The notes beneath the pieces were generated by a model. That model saw only the letters and a program-made list of their open reading frames with translations, searched no databases and was not told the origin of the DNA. Made by a program: the position numbers and the translations under genes. Below are positions 45,828-54,599 of a stretch of 64,000 nucleotides of DNA, in pieces (the stretch's first letter is position 1; each line of letters starts with the position of its first letter). This DNA is from Candidatus Woesearchaeota archaeon (GTDB taxonomy: Archaea > Nanobdellota > Nanobdellia > Woesearchaeales > JAFGLG01): positions 128,451 to 192,450 of the forward strand of contig JAFGLG010000005.1 in assembly GCA_016928155.1 (NCBI GenBank), in the 5' to 3' direction.

Positions 45828-46820
45828 ATGGAATACCAATCATCATTTGTCAGGCAGAAGATGGAATCAAAAGATAATGGATACGACATCCTCCATGCAG
45901 AGAACCAGGCACCGATGACATCGGCAACCTCATTCCTGGAGAAGAACCACCCGATATTCGAGGAATCCATGAGGGTGCTTCAGGAATGCCAGAGAGAATA
46001 TGACCGTGTGGCAAATGAGTACGGAGGAATCGCCGGCAAGGTGATGATAGCACTGAACCTCACAACACCGAAAAAGAGGCTTGAGAAGAGGGTTGCGAAC
46101 CTAGAGTTCAACATCAGTGTCCTCGAGGAGATAGTGACGCATTCAGAGCAGTCCATAAAAGATCTGCATGGGCACTACATGTCAAGCTCAAGGGCCAAGA
46201 TCGTGGCAGGCAGGAGCATGCAGGGCTATGAAAAGGTCGGCAAGGACATCGAAGAGCAGGCCGCACTCCTCATTGAGGATTACAACAGGTGCGATGATGA
46301 GGCCCTGAAGCTAGAGATAGAGAATGAGCTGTTCAGCCTTGAGCAGGACAGGCAAAGGGTGAAAGGGGAGCAGGAAGAATGCGCTGCGGAGATAATATTC
46401 CTCGACAATGCACTTGGCTCGCTCAACAAGTACAAGTCAGCAATGGGAAGCCTGACAAAGACAGCGAGGGCAGCGCTCAACTCAGGCAGGCTAATCAAGC
46501 GTGAGGTGGAATCATCACTGCCGTATGTTGTCAAGGGGCAGGAGACACTCAGCGCAATACAGGACATCTACCAGAACATACAGGCGCTCAAGACTGACCT
46601 GAGCAGGATATATGAAGTGAACCTCCGGAGCGTCGCTGAAGTGACAAAATATCACCTTGACCCATCGACAGCAAGGCTCGTGGATCCGGGGAAGACAAAA
46701 GCAGACGACTACAGCTCAAAAATAAAGGACAATATGGCAAAAGGGAGGGACACGCTGATCGATCAGGCAATGAAGATCATCGATAGGGACAGGAACAAGA
46801 AGAAGGGAAAAGATGCTTGA
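45828..46820 (+). CDS. Long coiled-coil protein of the AAA+ operon
   Basis: 330 residues, nearly all coiled coil. GAGGTGACAAG precedes the ATG. Long heptads run from about 45 to 215 (KKRLEKRVANLEFNISVLEE; EIENELFSLEQDRQRVKGEQ) and again in the last third. The overall look recalls PspA/ESCRT-III- or TelA-like rods, but no signature motif confirms any of them. It overlaps the AAA+ gene by 8 bases. A scaffold or substrate for the ATPase is inferred. Confidence 0.6.
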   Translation: MEYQSSFVRQKMESKDNGYDILHAENQAPMTSATSFLEKNHPIFEESMRVLQECQREYDRVANEYGGIAGKVMIALNLTTPKKRLEKRVANLEFNISVLEEIVTHSEQSIKDLHGHYMSSSRAKIVAGRSMQGYEKVGKDIEEQAALLIEDYNRCDDEALKLEIENELFSLEQDRQRVKGEQEECAAEIIFLDNALGSLNKYKSAMGSLTKTARAALNSGRLIKREVESSLPYVVKGQETLSAIQDIYQNIQALKTDLSRIYEVNLRSVAEVTKYHLDPSTARLVDPGKTKADDYSSKIKDNMAKGRDTLIDQAMKIIDRDRNKKKGKDA

Positions 46821-48216
46821 GCTAAGGATAAGTGAAGAGGAGATATCACAGGCCACAGAGAAGGCATGCGAGAGGCTGAACAATACAATATACAGCTTCA
46901 GGAGCTTCTTCAATAACCTCTACAGCAACAGGATGAGACAGGATGGGCTTGAGTCAATAATAAGGTTTGAGCGATTCCTGGGCATGCAGGGATGCATAAA
47001 AGAAAGATGCAGAAGGGCCCTCAGGATAGACCTTAACAGGGAGCTCACGATAGAGGAAGACCATCATCTGAACCTGTATTCCCTCATGAGATCAGCAGAA
47101 AGGTCCCTTAAAGAGCGCCATGACGCAGACCCAGAGACATGCGAGCTCTCATTCGATTATCAGGCAGGGGAATACAGCCTCATAGATTCAATAATCAGGG
47201 GCTACATGAACGGAGCCAGAAGAAGACCAGACAGCATGCCGCAATACACAGATGATTTCCTGACAAGGATACTGGATGAGACATCGATGCTGACAAAAAA
47301 GACCGGCAGAGAGAAGATCAGGATCTCATTCAATGGCGACAAGAAAAAGGCATCAAACATCAGGCACAAGGACTATTCTGAGATCATAGGCGCGGAAGAG
47401 GCAGTGCACACACTGAGATATACAATAAGCAGGCTGTGCTGCTATGACCCTGAGCAGCAGAAGAACATCTATTCAGGCTCACTGCCAAAGTCAATCCTCC
47501 TGTACGGACCTCCCGGCTCAGGGAAGACAAGCCTGATAGATGCATCAATAGGGTATGCGCAGATGCTCTGCGACATGAAAGGCATGCCCTTCAATCCCGG
47601 TGTCATAGACAACTCCCTGAAATCCATGTGGATGGGGAAATCAGTGGAGAACATCAGGAGGATGATCGAGGATGCCAGATCACCTGACGGGGCAGGCCTC
47701 ATAATCATCGATGACTTCGACATGGTGCTGAACAGCAGGCAGAGCAAGGAACAGAATTTCGGCGAGGTCCAGGTGCTGCATGAGCTTCTCAACCAGATAT
47801 CAGGATACGGGCACAATAATGATGGGAATCATATCTATCTGCTGACGAGCAACATGCCTGGCGCTGCAGATACAGCCCTGTTCGACAGGATAGAAGAGAA
47901 GATCCCGGTTAGAGGATGCTGCACCCAGGAAGATTTCAAAGAGCTCCTGAATAAAGAGCTGGGCACATACAGGGATCATGCTGATGATGGAGTGATCGAG
48001 AAGCTATCATCAGACCTCGGGAGGATGGGTGCATCAGGAAGGACAGCAACAAGGATGGCCAGATCAATGATAAGATACATCGACCACAGGATACCTGGAC
48101 CAGAGTTCATCTGCGCGCCATATCATATCCAGGCCGGACAGAACAACGGATACAGGAGATTCAGCATGAAAGAATTGGGGATCCTGGACCAGCCTGAGGT
48201 CAGATCATATGTATAA
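46813..48216 (+). CDS. AAA+ ATPase of the unnamed four-gene operon
   Basis: 467 residues. The first 190 are a helical, probably substrate- or partner-binding region. The AAA+ module follows: Walker A LLYGPPGSGKTSLID, Walker B LIIIDDFDMVL (Asp-Asp in place of Asp-Glu), sensor-1-like IYLLTSNMPGAAD, and an arginine-containing ALFDRIEEKIPVRG. It resembles Vps4/FtsH/Pex-type single-AAA unfoldases in outline. It overlaps the coiled-coil gene and the TPR gene by 8 bases each. A remodelling function is inferred. Confidence 0.82.
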   Translation: MLELRISEEEISQATEKACERLNNTIYSFRSFFNNLYSNRMRQDGLESIIRFERFLGMQGCIKERCRRALRIDLNRELTIEEDHHLNLYSLMRSAERSLKERHDADPETCELSFDYQAGEYSLIDSIIRGYMNGARRRPDSMPQYTDDFLTRILDETSMLTKKTGREKIRISFNGDKKKASNIRHKDYSEIIGAEEAVHTLRYTISRLCCYDPEQQKNIYSGSLPKSILLYGPPGSGKTSLIDASIGYAQMLCDMKGMPFNPGVIDNSLKSMWMGKSVENIRRMIEDARSPDGAGLIIIDDFDMVLNSRQSKEQNFGEVQVLHELLNQISGYGHNNDGNHIYLLTSNMPGAADTALFDRIEEKIPVRGCCTQEDFKELLNKELGTYRDHADDGVIEKLSSDLGRMGASGRTATRMARSMIRYIDHRIPGPEFICAPYHIQAGQNNGYRRFSMKELGILDQPEVRSYV

Positions 48217-49621
48217 ATCAGGCTTTGTGAAGAGGTGGGAGCAGAGGAGAGAAGAGTTCAGGAAAGAGCTTGAGAATCTTGTTCTCGAAGATTATGAGAC
48301 CAAGCTGAGCAGGTTCTCCGGGGAGATGGACCTGGAGAAGGCTAGAGAGGCACTCGGGAAGCAGGCAGGATTCGATGAGATAAGAAGATATGACCAAGAG
48401 GCATATGTATTCCAGGAAAGCCTTGACGCAGGACTTTATCCCAAGGCGCAGAGGCTCCATTCGATGAACGCCCATACCCTCAGAGTGCAATCATCAGCAA
48501 GGGAATATATTTCAGCAATATTCAGCCAGACCACCTCTGAATTCAGGAAAACAAAGAAAGAGCCCCTGAATATCCACAAACTTGAATCATGCTACAACCA
48601 GATGCAGGAGATTGCAGGCATACTGGGCAATGAAGGAAGATTCTCTGGTGAGCTTGACACTGCAGAGGCCGGATTGAAGAGAGTCTACAGGAGAATAGCT
48701 GCCAATGATCCAAAAAAAAGGAAGGTGAGAAAAATGAGAAGAGCTGCTGCAACACTGGCATTGATCGCATGCCTTGCCGGCGCCGGCTATGCGAAAAAGG
48801 AGCATATCCAGTCGTGGATAAACCCAAAGATAAGCTCATATTATCTGAAACAGAGCAAGGAAAGCGCCGGCCTTGAGAGGAAGCTTGAGCTCAGCTACAA
48901 AGCACTCGAGAGGGACGAAAGCCCTGAAGCTCTTGCTTTCCATAATGAGGCATATGAACGCTACATGATGAAGCACGGCCAGAAAGAGGGGAAACCTGGG
49001 ATGGAAAGCATGCTTAATACACTGAGAGCCCACAAAAGAGCAGCTGAAAAACCCCAGCCTTTCTCTGCGATCGAGCATATCATACAGGGCATATACGCAC
49101 AGGACACGCAGGCCGGCATGCACCATTACAGTGAGGCCATAAAGCATGACAGGCATCTGCTCGTGCCATATTTCAGGATGGCAAAAATCTATTCAGACAT
49201 GGATGAGAAGGAGAACATGCTCAGGATGATGGAATCTGCACACAGGATAGCCCCTGACAACATGAGGATCTGTCAGGAATACGGGTGGAGCCTCTTTGTC
49301 AACAGGCAGTACTTTGATGCCGCAGATGCACTGTCAGGGGCTGTAGATGACAAGAGCGGGGCAGACTTCCACGGGGCGCTGGGGACCTCCCTGGCATACA
49401 CAGGCAGGGCTGAGCAGGGCATGAAGCATCTGCAGATTGCCGTCGACAAAGACCAAAAAAATGCTGCCTGGCAGACCCAACTCGGAGCACTCCACTACAG
49501 GCAGGGAGATCTTGCCAGGGCGAGGACCCACCTATACATTGCATACAGGAACGGCGGCGACCAGGAACTTATCAGGATCATAGAAAAGATTGATTCTCGT
49601 CTACAAGAACACAAAAAATGA
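48209..49621 (+). CDS. Membrane-anchored TPR protein of the AAA+ operon
   Basis: 470 residues. A helical N-terminal domain (1-170) leads to a basic stretch (KKRKVRKMRR) and one transmembrane helix (AAATLALIACLAGAGYA, about 182-198). The C-terminal part holds TPR-like repeats (YFRMAKIYSDMDEKENMLRM; YGWSLFVNRQYFDAADAL; LGTSLAYTGRAEQGMKHL; LGALHYRQGDLARARTHL). The N-terminus is likely cytosolic and the TPR domain outside, or the reverse. It is the last gene of the operon and is translationally coupled to the ATPase. Confidence 0.75.
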   Translation: MYKSGFVKRWEQRREEFRKELENLVLEDYETKLSRFSGEMDLEKAREALGKQAGFDEIRRYDQEAYVFQESLDAGLYPKAQRLHSMNAHTLRVQSSAREYISAIFSQTTSEFRKTKKEPLNIHKLESCYNQMQEIAGILGNEGRFSGELDTAEAGLKRVYRRIAANDPKKRKVRKMRRAAATLALIACLAGAGYAKKEHIQSWINPKISSYYLKQSKESAGLERKLELSYKALERDESPEALAFHNEAYERYMMKHGQKEGKPGMESMLNTLRAHKRAAEKPQPFSAIEHIIQGIYAQDTQAGMHHYSEAIKHDRHLLVPYFRMAKIYSDMDEKENMLRMMESAHRIAPDNMRICQEYGWSLFVNRQYFDAADALSGAVDDKSGADFHGALGTSLAYTGRAEQGMKHLQIAVDKDQKNAAWQTQLGALHYRQGDLARARTHLYIAYRNGGDQELIRIIEKIDSRLQEHKK

Positions 49622-49726
49622 CGGATTCTCGAGGGAGAAACCGGAAAAAAGCAAAAAATATTTAAATACCGACGGTTTTGTGACCTTCATCCGGCGAGAG
49701 CCGGAAATAAAAAGAGGTGAGCCTAA

Positions 49727-49897
49727 ATGGCAGTTAAAGTTGCAAAAGTCGGTATTAAGAGGAAACCGGGCTACCTGTATTTCATCGACAAGCAGGGAGA
49801 TGTCTCCATGGCTAAGATGAACAGGGGCGGCAAGAAAAAGAAGAAAGCCGTGAAGAAGAAAGCAACCAAGAAGAAGGCAAAGAAAAAGAAGAAGTAA
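49727..49897 (+). CDS. Small lysine-rich basic protein, probable nucleic-acid binder
   Basis: 56 residues from ATG 49727 to TAA 49897. The first half is a compact beta-like unit (MAVKVAKVGIKRKPGYLYF, IDKQGDVSMAKMNRGG) and the rest is almost pure lysine with alanine/valine. AAAGAGGTGAGCC precedes the ATG. TATA-like sequence (AATATTTAAATACC) lies at about 49657-49670 and a CCGGCGAGAGCCGG hairpin at 49691-49704. The tail recalls the lysine-rich tails of chromatin proteins; DNA or rRNA binding is inferred. Confidence 0.75.
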   Translation: MAVKVAKVGIKRKPGYLYFIDKQGDVSMAKMNRGGKKKKKAVKKKATKKKAKKKKK

Positions 49898-49907
49898 TTG
49901 CCTTTTT

Positions 49908-50627
49908 TTATTTTTTTTCTAAATTCTGCTTAAGAATCTCAAGCGCCCTGACAGCAGTCTCTTCAGGCCTTATCGACGTAGTGTCTATATAAAACACCTT
50001 GGTGCCGGCCTTCTCAAACAGGTCCTTAATCCAGAGAGACTGATACCTCTTCTTTATCATCGCCTGGAAATCCAGATTCTCGAATATGGCCTTGTCCTGC
50101 TTCTTCCTCACACCGATCCTCCCAACCACAACATCAGGCTCGGCAACCAGGATAATGAGTATATCAGGCGGATTCTTCAAGGCCAGCTTGTTCCCCGGGA
50201 GCTTGAGGATATCCTGCATATCCATGCCATCACCCTGGACCGGCTGGTACACAAGGCTGGACGGCAGGCCCCGCTCCTGTATTATCATCTTGCCGGCCTG
50301 CAAAGCAGGGATCACCATGCAATTATACAGCATCTCCCTGTCCAGAGAGAAAGCCATGGCAGTCGATAATGCACCATAATCCCTGGAGTTCCTGCGTACG
50401 ATCTCATCGCGGATCGCCTTGCCCACCATAGCAAAGGTCGGCTCAGCTGAAACAATGACATCATAAGTGATGAAATCATCCTTCAGGGGGATGCGTGAAT
50501 TCCTCGACTCAAATTCCCTGGCATCAAAGACAGCATTGCCACGCTCTTTGAAGAAATCCTTGATAGAATCCAGAATCAATCCCTTGCCTGCAAGATCCAT
50601 GCCTTCAATCATCACAAAAATAGCCAT
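49908..50627 (-). CDS. tmk: Thymidylate kinase
   Basis: 239 residues of the TMK fold: P-loop-like IEGMDLAGKGLILDSI, the acidic EPTFAMVGKAIRDE loop, MAFSLDREMLY, and QERGLPSSLVYQ. The residue after the P-loop Lys is Gly where Ser/Thr is usual. ATG at 50627 is chosen because GTG at 50630 is part of the GAGAGGTG site. It phosphorylates dTMP to dTDP. It converges on the basic-protein gene with a 10-base gap. Confidence 0.85.
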   Translation of the reverse strand: MAIFVMIEGMDLAGKGLILDSIKDFFKERGNAVFDAREFESRNSRIPLKDDFITYDVIVSAEPTFAMVGKAIRDEIVRRNSRDYGALSTAMAFSLDREMLYNCMVIPALQAGKMIIQERGLPSSLVYQPVQGDGMDMQDILKLPGNKLALKNPPDILIILVAEPDVVVGRIGVRKKQDKAIFENLDFQAMIKKRYQSLWIKDLFEKAGTKVFYIDTTSIRPEETAVRALEILKQNLEKK

Positions 50628-50720
50628 CACCTCTCATACTGATTCCTAAGCTGAATTTTATAAATCTTTTCAAAAGAAGGCAAGAAAACATTTAAATACA
50701 TAATACACCAAGATAGTCTC

Positions 50721-50870
50721 ATGAAATACAGATGCATGGCCTGCAATTACAGATTTGAATGGAAAAGGGAGAAAAAGCCTGAAAGGTGCCCTTACTGCGC
50801 AAAAAGAGCTGAGCTCAAGATAGAGATGTCCTCAGCAGACATGGTCAGAGATGTGGATGACATCGCATAA
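50721..50870 (+). CDS. Small zinc-ribbon protein
   Basis: 49 residues: C-x2-C (RCMACNY), then 15 residues, then C-x2-C (RCPYCAKR), a rubredoxin/FmdB-type zinc ribbon. A TATA element (ACATTTAAATAC, about 50689-50700) lies about 25 bases before the ATG, so it is probably leaderless. It could assist transcription or translation factors; unknown. Confidence 0.8.
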   Translation: MKYRCMACNYRFEWKREKKPERCPYCAKRAELKIEMSSADMVRDVDDIA

Positions 50871-50902
50871 ATGAGTATCCGGCTTCATTCTTTCAGCCTA
50901 AT

Positions 50903-50942
50903 ATTCATTTATTGATCCAAGCATTCATTTATTAATCCAAGC
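50903..50942. repeat. Two-unit 20-base tandem repeat
   Basis: ATTCATTTATTGATCCAAGC is followed directly by ATTCATTTATTAATCCAAGC (one mismatch). It lies in the 172-base gap before the RHH-nucleotidyltransferase gene. Regulatory meaning is unknown. Confidence 0.7.
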
Positions 50943-51042
50943 CAGCAATAAGATCAAGTGTACAATCCTGCAAATATTACCCCCTCATATCACATCATAT
51001 AAAAACAAAATCTTTATATACCCACATCGGGCTTTAGAAGAC

Positions 51043-51873
51043 ATGAAAGAACGCATCACAGTGACTCTTGAATCTGACATCCTAAGACAGGTGGATCTCT
51101 CTGTCGATGGATATACCATCAAGAACAGGTCTCATGCCATAGAAGTGCTCCTCTGCAAAGCCCTCGGCAAAGACAAGGCAGGAACAGCCCTCATCCTCGC
51201 AGGAGGACGGCTGAACAGGCTGAAAGGAACGCTGACAAACATCTCGCCGGTCATGGCACTGGTCAAGAACAAGCCGATCCTGGAGCACAATATAGACCTC
51301 CTGAAAAGGTACGGGGTGAAGGAGATGATAATATGGATAAACCCCAGATCCCAGGACGTCAAGGATTATTTCGGCGACGGAAGCAGATTCGGGGTGAGCA
51401 TCACTTATCTGGATGAAGGGGAGCCACTCGGCACAGGAGCGCCGCTGAAGAAAGCAAGGCCTTTCCTCAAGGAGACATTCATCGTGTGCAACGGCGATGA
51501 GCTCAAGGATGTCAACATAGACGACCTCATGAGATTCCACAGGGACAAGAAAGCAAATGTCACCTTAGCCCTGACCACTGTACAGGACCCCAGCAAATAC
51601 GGGGCCGCAAACCTCCATGGGGACAGGGTGATCGACTTCACAGAGAAGCCGAAAAAGGGCACGCATAGCTCAAACCTGATCAATGCCGGCATCTACATAT
51701 GCGAACCAAAGGTGATAGACCTCATACCTGATGGTCATGTCGGCATGGAAAAGGACATATTCCCCCTGATCGCCAAAGACAAAAAGCTTTTCGGGTTCAG
51801 CTTCTGCGGCCAATGGTATGACTGCGGAAACCAGGAAGGATATGAAAAGGCACTCAAAGAATGGAAAGGATGA
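51043..51873 (+). CDS. Ribbon-helix-helix DNA-binding domain fused to a sugar-nucleotidyltransferase
   Basis: Residues 1-42 are a ribbon-helix-helix domain (ERITVTLESDILRQVDLSV then IKNRSHAIEVLL). Residues 48-276 are a nucleotidyltransferase of the NDP-sugar pyrophosphorylase type: ALILAGGRLNRLKG, LVKNKPILEHNI, EPLGTGAPLKKA, CNGDELKDVN and a FTEKPKKG block. The canonical GGxGTRL and PKPM lysine are altered, so catalysis may be weakened. The combination suggests a sugar-nucleotide enzyme or sensor that also regulates transcription. A TATA box (CTTTATATACC, 51012-51022) lies about 25 bases before the ATG. Confidence 0.85.
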   Translation: MKERITVTLESDILRQVDLSVDGYTIKNRSHAIEVLLCKALGKDKAGTALILAGGRLNRLKGTLTNISPVMALVKNKPILEHNIDLLKRYGVKEMIIWINPRSQDVKDYFGDGSRFGVSITYLDEGEPLGTGAPLKKARPFLKETFIVCNGDELKDVNIDDLMRFHRDKKANVTLALTTVQDPSKYGAANLHGDRVIDFTEKPKKGTHSSNLINAGIYICEPKVIDLIPDGHVGMEKDIFPLIAKDKKLFGFSFCGQWYDCGNQEGYEKALKEWKG

Positions 51874-51881
51874 ATGCTTCC

Positions 51882-52820
51882 CTACCTGAAATGATCATAG
51901 CCGCGGCCAAACTCCATAATCTTATTATTGTATGAAAGGACACATCCCCCGGATGTTATGACCCCTACAATGAAATATCTGCATCTTATCTTACCAAGAT
52001 TTTTCCGAGGGATAGTGAAGAGCAGCTCATAATCCTCACCGCCGTAAAGAGCCAGCTTATACGGGTCCAGTCCCATCTTCCCAGATACCCTGATCAGCTC
52101 TCCGCTGACAGGAACAAAGGAATGGTATATCCTGCATCCTTTCTTCGAAAGGCGGCAGATATGCCTGAGATCAGTCGCGAGCCCGTCACTAAGGTCTATC
52201 ATTGAGGTGGCAAAAGGAGCGATCTTCCTTGACAAATCCAGCCTGGCCCTTGGTTCAAGATGACGCCTGACAAGCGATGACTTTATCTTCCTATTTATGC
52301 AAAGCCTGCCAGCCTCTGACTCCCCGAGATGGCCTGTCACACAGATAAGGTCTCCGGACCTTGCAGTGCTCCGAAGCGAAATATCCTTCTTCTTCACAGA
52401 CCCGGTCATGGCGACATTTATTATCAGTTTCTCAGACTTTGAGGTGTCACCGCCGATGATATCGATCCCGTGCCTCCTGCATGCCAGGCCCATCCCCTTG
52501 TAGATGCTCTTGACATAATCAAGGCCCACTTCAGGAAGCCCTATCGAGACAAGGCAATATTCAGGGGTGCCCCCTATTGCGGCAATATCAGAAACATTGA
52601 CTTCGATAGCTTTCATGCCTATCTGCTCAGGAGTGAAATACTTCCTGGAGAAGTGAACATCCTCAATTAGGATATCGGTCGTATACACATGGAACTCGCT
52701 TTTCCTTGATGACCTCACAACAGCAACATCATCATCAATGCCGACGACAACATCCCTGTTCCTGGGCCTCCTCTTAATGCTCTCCAAAAGATGGACCTCA
52801 TCCCTTATCTTGCCGCTCAT
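51882..52820 (-). CDS. thiL: Thiamine-monophosphate kinase
   Basis: 312 residues of the PurM/ThiL fold: GIDDDVAVV (metal-binding aspartates), YTTDILIEDVHFSRKYFTP, VNVSDIAAIGGTPEYCLVSIGLP, IGGDTSKS and IDLSDGLATDLRHI, with GGEDYELLFT near the end. It phosphorylates thiamine monophosphate to the active pyrophosphate. It lies 21 bases downstream of thiE, forming an operon. It ends 8 bases from the RHH-nucleotidyltransferase gene. Confidence 0.95.
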   Translation of the reverse strand: MSGKIRDEVHLLESIKRRPRNRDVVVGIDDDVAVVRSSRKSEFHVYTTDILIEDVHFSRKYFTPEQIGMKAIEVNVSDIAAIGGTPEYCLVSIGLPEVGLDYVKSIYKGMGLACRRHGIDIIGGDTSKSEKLIINVAMTGSVKKKDISLRSTARSGDLICVTGHLGESEAGRLCINRKIKSSLVRRHLEPRARLDLSRKIAPFATSMIDLSDGLATDLRHICRLSKKGCRIYHSFVPVSGELIRVSGKMGLDPYKLALYGGEDYELLFTIPRKNLGKIRCRYFIVGVITSGGCVLSYNNKIMEFGRGYDHFR

Positions 52821-52841
52821 CCCAGCAACCCCATTTCCTGT

Positions 52842-53471
52842 TCACCCAATCAGCTCCAGATACTTCCTGATCTGGAAACTTATGTCAGGCGCATTCAATA
52901 TCGCAGATATCATGGCCACACTGCTGGCGCCTGCTTCCAGGACACAGGACATGTTCGAATAATCAATGCCGCCAATAGCGACAATCGGCAGACCAACAGC
53001 TGAATGGATCTCCCTTACCAGCCCTATGCCGACAGGAGGACCAGCATCACCTTTGGTTACTGTACCATAGATCGGACCCACCCCAAGATAATCAGCGCCA
53101 CCCTCCTTAGCCGCAAGAGCATGCTTCATCTCGCTGCAGGAAACCCCTAAAATCCTGCCACCGATTATCTCCCTTATCTCATGAAAAGTCCTGCTGCACA
53201 GGTCATTCTGACCAAGATGGACCCCGTCTGCATCAACCTTCTCGCACAACTCAGGATAATCATTGATGATGAAAGTTGCATGATGATCCCTTGTGAGATG
53301 ACGCAGCCTAAGAGCTTCAGACTCGAGGTCTTCAGGACTGATATTCTTCGCCCTCAGCTGAATAATCCTGGCGCCGCCCTCAAGCATCCTCTGGACCTGA
53401 TCATAGAGGGGCAATGCACAAAATTCAGTGTCAGTTATGCAATAAAGCCTTGCCGGGAAATCAAATTCCAT
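52842..53471 (-). CDS. thiE: Thiamine-phosphate synthase
   Basis: 209 residues forming a TIM barrel: YCITDTEF, IIQLRAKNIS (pyrimidine site), FIINDYPELCEKVDADGVHLGQNDL, GVSCS, YLGVGPIYGTVTK, and AIGGIDYSNM at the end. It condenses the pyrimidine and thiazole phosphates to thiamine phosphate, the step before ThiL. No TPP riboswitch is visible upstream. Confidence 0.94.
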   Translation of the reverse strand: MEFDFPARLYCITDTEFCALPLYDQVQRMLEGGARIIQLRAKNISPEDLESEALRLRHLTRDHHATFIINDYPELCEKVDADGVHLGQNDLCSRTFHEIREIIGGRILGVSCSEMKHALAAKEGGADYLGVGPIYGTVTKGDAGPPVGIGLVREIHSAVGLPIVAIGGIDYSNMSCVLEAGASSVAMISAILNAPDISFQIRKYLELIG

Positions 53472-53582
53472 TAGACAACAGAATAGGTGATGATTAATAA
53501 AAATTATGTATTTTCAATGAATTCTCAATTCTGTAGATACATGGAAATAACGATTTCATGAATAATCTATAATGATTTCATA

Positions 53583-53594
53583 AATAATATAAAG
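53583..53594 (+). promoter_or_regulatory. TATA element of kae1 (leaderless type)
   Basis: AATAATATAAAG is centred about 27 bases before the kae1 ATG with no ribosome binding site in between, the pattern expected of leaderless archaeal mRNAs. The same spacing appears before SRAP, ksgA, bud32, aIF1A, tpiA and the RHH-nucleotidyltransferase gene. Confidence 0.7.
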
Positions 53595-53615
53595 GGCCCT
53601 TAGCTCTTTCAATGC

Positions 53616-54599
53616 ATGATATGCCTAGGGATAGAGAGTACAGCACACACATTCGGAGCAGGGATCGTCAAAGGGAAGAAAGTCCTTGCAAATGCCATGG
53701 ATTCCTTCACAACAGAGAAAGGCGGCATGATACCCTCAGATGTGGCAGAACACCACATCCAGGCATGTGATGAAGTCATCAATAAAGCACTCTCCCAAGC
53801 AGGAATCACGCTTGCGGATATTGACCTGATCGCTTATTCAAGAAGCCCGGGAATAGGACATACGCTCAGGATCGGGGCAGTGGCTGCAAAATCACTGGCA
53901 ATCCGGCTTGGAGTGCCGATTGTCGGGGTGAACCATTGTGTCGCACATCTAGAGATAGGGAGACTTCTGACAAAGGCTAAGGATCCAGTGCTGCTGTATG
54001 CATCAGGGGCAAATACCCAGGTCATAGCATATGAAGCAGGGAAATACAGGGTATTCGGAGAGACGCTTGACATCGGGATAGGCAATTTGCTTGATGCATT
54101 CGCCAGATCGATGGGGCTCGGATTCCCAGGAGGCAAAAAAATATATGATCTCGGCCTGAAAGGCAAGAACTACATCGAACTGCCCTATAGAGTCAAGGGC
54201 ATGGATGTGAGCTTCGGCGGGCTTCTCACAAATGTCAAGCAAAAAGCAAAATCAGGAGAGCACAAGATAGAAGACATCTGCTACAGCCTGCAGGAGACAG
54301 TGTATGCAATGCTTGTCGAGGTGAGCGAGAGGGCTATGGCCCATACAGGCAAACAAGAACTGCTCCTCGGCGGAGGAGTGGCGTGCAACAAACGTCTCCA
54401 GGATATGGCGCAGAAGATGTGCAAGGAAAGGGGAGCCATATGCTTTGTGCTCGATAACCAATTCAATGTAGATAATGGGGCGATGATAGCCTGGCTAGGC
54501 ATGCTCGAGCATGAAGCAGGGAATTCCAATATGGATCATGGCTCATGGGGGATAGACCCTTATGAAAGGACTGATGACATCAAAGTCAACTGGCGATAG
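53616..54599 (+). CDS. kae1: KEOPS complex tRNA threonylcarbamoyltransferase Kae1
   Basis: 327 residues: CLGIESTAHTFGAG, VNHCVAHLEIG with the metal-binding His pair, YASGANTQVIAY, and LLLGGGVACNKRLQDM. It transfers threonylcarbamoyl to A37 of tRNAs with Bud32 (14921). A TATA box (AATAATATAAAG, 53583-53594) lies about 25 bases before the ATG (leaderless). It ends inside the convergent permease gene by 14 bases. Confidence 0.97.
   Translation: MICLGIESTAHTFGAGIVKGKKVLANAMDSFTTEKGGMIPSDVAEHHIQACDEVINKALSQAGITLADIDLIAYSRSPGIGHTLRIGAVAAKSLAIRLGVPIVGVNHCVAHLEIGRLLTKAKDPVLLYASGANTQVIAYEAGKYRVFGETLDIGIGNLLDAFARSMGLGFPGGKKIYDLGLKGKNYIELPYRVKGMDVSFGGLLTNVKQKAKSGEHKIEDICYSLQETVYAMLVEVSERAMAHTGKQELLLGGGVACNKRLQDMAQKMCKERGAICFVLDNQFNVDNGAMIAWLGMLEHEAGNSNMDHGSWGIDPYERTDDIKVNWR

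Noticed and set aside
50903-50942. CRISPR-like repeat
   Set aside because: Two directly abutting 20-base units without spacers. No CRISPR array or cas gene is seen anywhere in the window.
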